Positions 4,235-6,038 of a stretch of DNA of 6,038 nt are shown piece by piece. The notes beneath the pieces were generated by a model. It saw nothing but the letters and a program-made list of their open reading frames with translations, had not been told where the DNA came from and did no database searches. Position 1 is the first letter of the stretch. Every line of letters begins with the position of its first letter. Source of the stretch: Betaproteobacteria bacterium UBA6910 (lineage in GTDB: Bacteria; Pseudomonadota; Gammaproteobacteria; Burkholderiales; UBA6910); the NCBI GenBank assembly GCA_002451065.1, contig DKBC01000275.1, forward strand, positions 1 through 6,038. Reading direction: 5' to 3'. The position numbers were made by a program, and so were the translations under genes.

Positions 4235-6038
4235 TTAAGGCCGTGAATTATCCCATATTTCCCCGGGCGCCCGAATCGCGCCGGCGGACGCCGCGCGGCG
4301 GCGCCACCAGGGGCGGCGTGGCCGGAGGTGCTCCTCGCGTCCCCGCCGCATGAACGTCCAGTAGAGCAGGGGCACCGCGAACAGCGTAAGCACCGTGGAC
4401 ACCGCCAGTCCCCAGACAATGCTGGCGGCCACCGGCCCCCACACCAGTGACTTGCCGCCGATGCCGAAGGCCAGCGAGAACAGGCCCGCGATGGTGGTGA
4501 CGGAGGTGATGATGACCGGCACCACCCGGCGGCGGGCGGCATACACTGCCGCGTGCAGCACGCTCATGCCCGAGCGCAGGCGCTCGTTGGCGGCGGAAAT
4601 CAGCACGATGGCGGAGTTCACGGCGATGCCGGTAAGGGCGATAACCCCGTAAAGGGTGTACAGGGAGAGGGGGTTGCGCGACACCAGCAGCCCGTAGGCC
4701 ACGCCGGTGAAGGCCAGGGGCACCGTCACCAGGATCATGAGCGGCTGGAAGTAGCTGCGGAACTGGGCCGCCAGGATCAGGTAGATGAGCCCGATCCCCA
4801 GCAGAAACAGCACCGGCATGGCGTCCAGGCTCTCCTGGATGTCGTCCAGTTCCCCCGAGAAATCCAGGTCGGTGCGCGGAAACCGGGTGCGCACCTTCTC
4901 CCATTCTTCGAGGATCATGCGGTTGGCCTGCACCGCATTGATCCGCTCCTTGTCCAGGTCGGCGTCCACCGTGATGGCCCGCCGCAGGTTGTAGTGCTTG
5001 ATCACGCCACGCCCGGCCTGGGTGTCCTGCACGGTGAGGGCGGCGAGGGTGGTGGAGCCGCCCCCGGGCAGGGGCACGGGATCGTCCAGGATGGAGGCGA
5101 TGTCGGCCACCGGCTCCCGGTGCGCCCGCACCCGAACCTCCAGCTTCTCGCCCCGGTCCCGCATCTCGGCGACGATTTCGCCGTCCACGTGCAGCCGGAC
5201 CAGCCGCGCCACCTGGGCCGGATTGAGCCCCGCGCTTTTCACCGCCTCCCGGTCCAGGTTCAGCACCAGTTGGGGACGCCCCGGAACGTCGTCGTCCGCC
5301 ACGTCCCGGGTGCCGGGTACGCCCGCCACGATGGATTTCATGGCGTCAGCGGCGGCCCGCAGTTCCTCGTAGTCGTCGCCCCGCACCCGAACCCGGATCG
5401 GCTTCTGCACCGGCGGCCCGCCGGAAAGCTGGGTAAAGGTGATCTGCCCCGGCCCCGGCAGCGACTCCACGTCCTTGCGCATGGCCTCCACCACCTCCGG
5501 GGTCTCCCGCATGCTGTTCTTCCGCGGGTTCAGTGCCACGATGACCTGCCCGTAGGTGTCGCCATAGAGCGGCTCGGTGTCGGTGAACTTGGCGCCGGCC
5601 ACCGACGCCACCGCCCGCGCCTCTCCCGGATCAAGGTGTTCCCTGACCTTGGCCTCCATCTGCAGGAGCCGGTTCAGGGTGCCGTCCAGGGGCGCGCCGG
5701 CGGGCATGTCCACGTTGACGTAGAAGATGCGCAGCGGGTCGAAGGCGAAGAACTGCACCCGCACCAGTTCCGTGGCCACGGCGCCGACGCCGCCGGCGAT
5801 GAACAGCGCGATGACGGCCGCCGATCGCAGGGGGCGGCGCATGACCCAGGTCAGGGCCAGCGAGTACTTGACCCGCAACATGTGCGTGACATGGGCCCGG
5901 ACATGCTGGACGCGCCCGGGCTTCCGGTAGTCGAAGCGCAGCGTGTTGATGTGGGTGGGCAGGATCCAGAACGCCTCCAGCAGGCTGATGGCCAGGGCAA
6001 GGGTGACGATGAAGGGGATCACGAACATGAACTTGCCG
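4235..6038 (-). CDS. RND-family efflux permease, C-terminal half (partial)
   Basis: Proton-driven inner-membrane pump subunit of the AcrB/HAE type; the gene continues past the right edge, so 601 C-terminal codons are visible. The ATG at 6028 is internal: the frame stays open to the edge, and the Gly-Lys-Phe before it fits the family. Residues below are numbered from that Met. A membrane segment (2-23) ends in the typical EAFWILPTHI; another lies at about 66-86 after RRPLRS. A periplasmic loop of about 315 residues follows, the full AcrB-like porter and docking size. Membrane segments follow at about 404-421, 429-449, 454-479, 501-521 and 529-558, with GIAVNSAIVLI (468-478) and ITSVTTIAGL (507-516). 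By alignment from memory, AcrB Arg971 and Thr978 correspond to Arg501 and Thr508, but Lys940 corresponds to Asn471. The 38-residue tail holds 11 Arg. A heavy-metal or other substrate class cannot be assigned. The PIMT-family gene follows after 15 bases. Confidence 0.94.
   Translation of the reverse strand, partial: GKFMFVIPFIVTLALAISLLEAFWILPTHINTLRFDYRKPGRVQHVRAHVTHMLRVKYSLALTWVMRRPLRSAAVIALFIAGGVGAVATELVRVQFFAFDPLRIFYVNVDMPAGAPLDGTLNRLLQMEAKVREHLDPGEARAVASVAGAKFTDTEPLYGDTYGQVIVALNPRKNSMRETPEVVEAMRKDVESLPGPGQITFTQLSGGPPVQKPIRVRVRGDDYEELRAAADAMKSIVAGVPGTRDVADDDVPGRPQLVLNLDREAVKSAGLNPAQVARLVRLHVDGEIVAEMRDRGEKLEVRVRAHREPVADIASILDDPVPLPGGGSTTLAALTVQDTQAGRGVIKHYNLRRAITVDADLDKERINAVQANRMILEEWEKVRTRFPRTDLDFSGELDDIQESLDAMPVLFLLGIGLIYLILAAQFRSYFQPLMILVTVPLAFTGVAYGLLVSRNPLSLYTLYGVIALTGIAVNSAIVLISAANERLRSGMSVLHAAVYAARRRVVPVIITSVTTIAGLFSLAFGIGGKSLVWGPVAASIVWGLAVSTVLTLFAVPLLYWTFMRRGREEHLRPRRPWWRRRAASAGAIRAPGEIWDNSRP
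4247..4255 (-). promoter_or_regulatory. Candidate extended -10 promoter for the PIMT-family gene and tolC
   Basis: On the - strand, TGGGATAAT combines a TGn extension with GATAAT, a 5 of 6 match to the sigma-70 -10 box. It lies in an AT-rich patch (4234-4260, 18 of 27 bases A or T) that stands out from GC-rich surroundings and covers the last codons of the RND gene. A start near 4240 would leave a leader of about 20 bases holding the strong ribosome site. No good -35 box is seen 16-18 bases upstream, which an extended -10 promoter can tolerate. Prediction only. Confidence 0.35.

Noticed and set aside
3542..4246. Open frame of 234 codons on the + strand opposite the PIMT-family gene
   Set aside because: His/Gln-rich, low-complexity translation, antisense to a methyltransferase with intact motifs and a strong ribosome site; a shadow frame.
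4264..4273. 10-bp palindrome CGGGCGCCCG near the end of the RND gene
   Set aside because: Short GC palindromes of this size occur repeatedly in the window by composition alone.
4248..4904. Open frame of 218 codons on the - strand in another frame of the RND gene
   Set aside because: Pro/Gly/His/Arg-rich translation overlapping conserved RND membrane helices; an out-of-frame shadow, with no sign that the RND gene is frameshifted there.
6026..6028. ATG at the right end as the start of the RND gene
   Set aside because: The frame stays open to the window edge, and the segment after the ATG is an internal RND membrane helix; the start and about half of the protein are beyond the window.

Overview
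The window is high-GC DNA from a Gram-negative bacterium. It encodes heptose- and Kdo-containing lipopolysaccharide (LPS) core synthesis, a TolC-type outer-membrane channel and an RND pump, which points to a Beta- or Gammaproteobacterium. The genus cannot be told from the sequence. Coding density is near total and no RNA gene, insertion sequence, CRISPR array or integration site is visible. No stretch longer than about 45 bases lacks a gene.

Left part, + strand (17-2260): waaC (LPS heptosyltransferase I) is followed almost without a gap by waaA (Kdo transferase). Together they build the inner core: WaaA puts Kdo on lipid A and WaaC adds the first heptose to Kdo. The pair looks like the end of a core-biosynthesis operon that enters from the left edge, since only 16 bases precede waaC and they show no promoter.

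Right part, - strand (2241-6038, read right to left): the C-terminal half of an RND-family inner-membrane efflux permease runs in from the right edge. After 15 bases comes a divergent protein-L-isoaspartate O-methyltransferase (PIMT)-family protein, and after another 41 bases a tolC-like outer-membrane channel gene. The order suggests a tripartite efflux operon, with the membrane-fusion protein probably beyond the right edge and the methyltransferase placed between pump and channel. An AT-rich patch at the end of the RND gene carries a candidate extended -10 promoter, which could let the methyltransferase and channel be expressed apart from the pump.

The two blocks converge, and waaA and tolC overlap tail to tail by 20 bases with a short GC-rich hairpin there. 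I see no clearly new biological system. The points most worth a second look are the PIMT-family protein lacking the usual isoaspartate-enzyme active-site motif, its position between pump and channel, the candidate internal promoter, and the convergent overlap.
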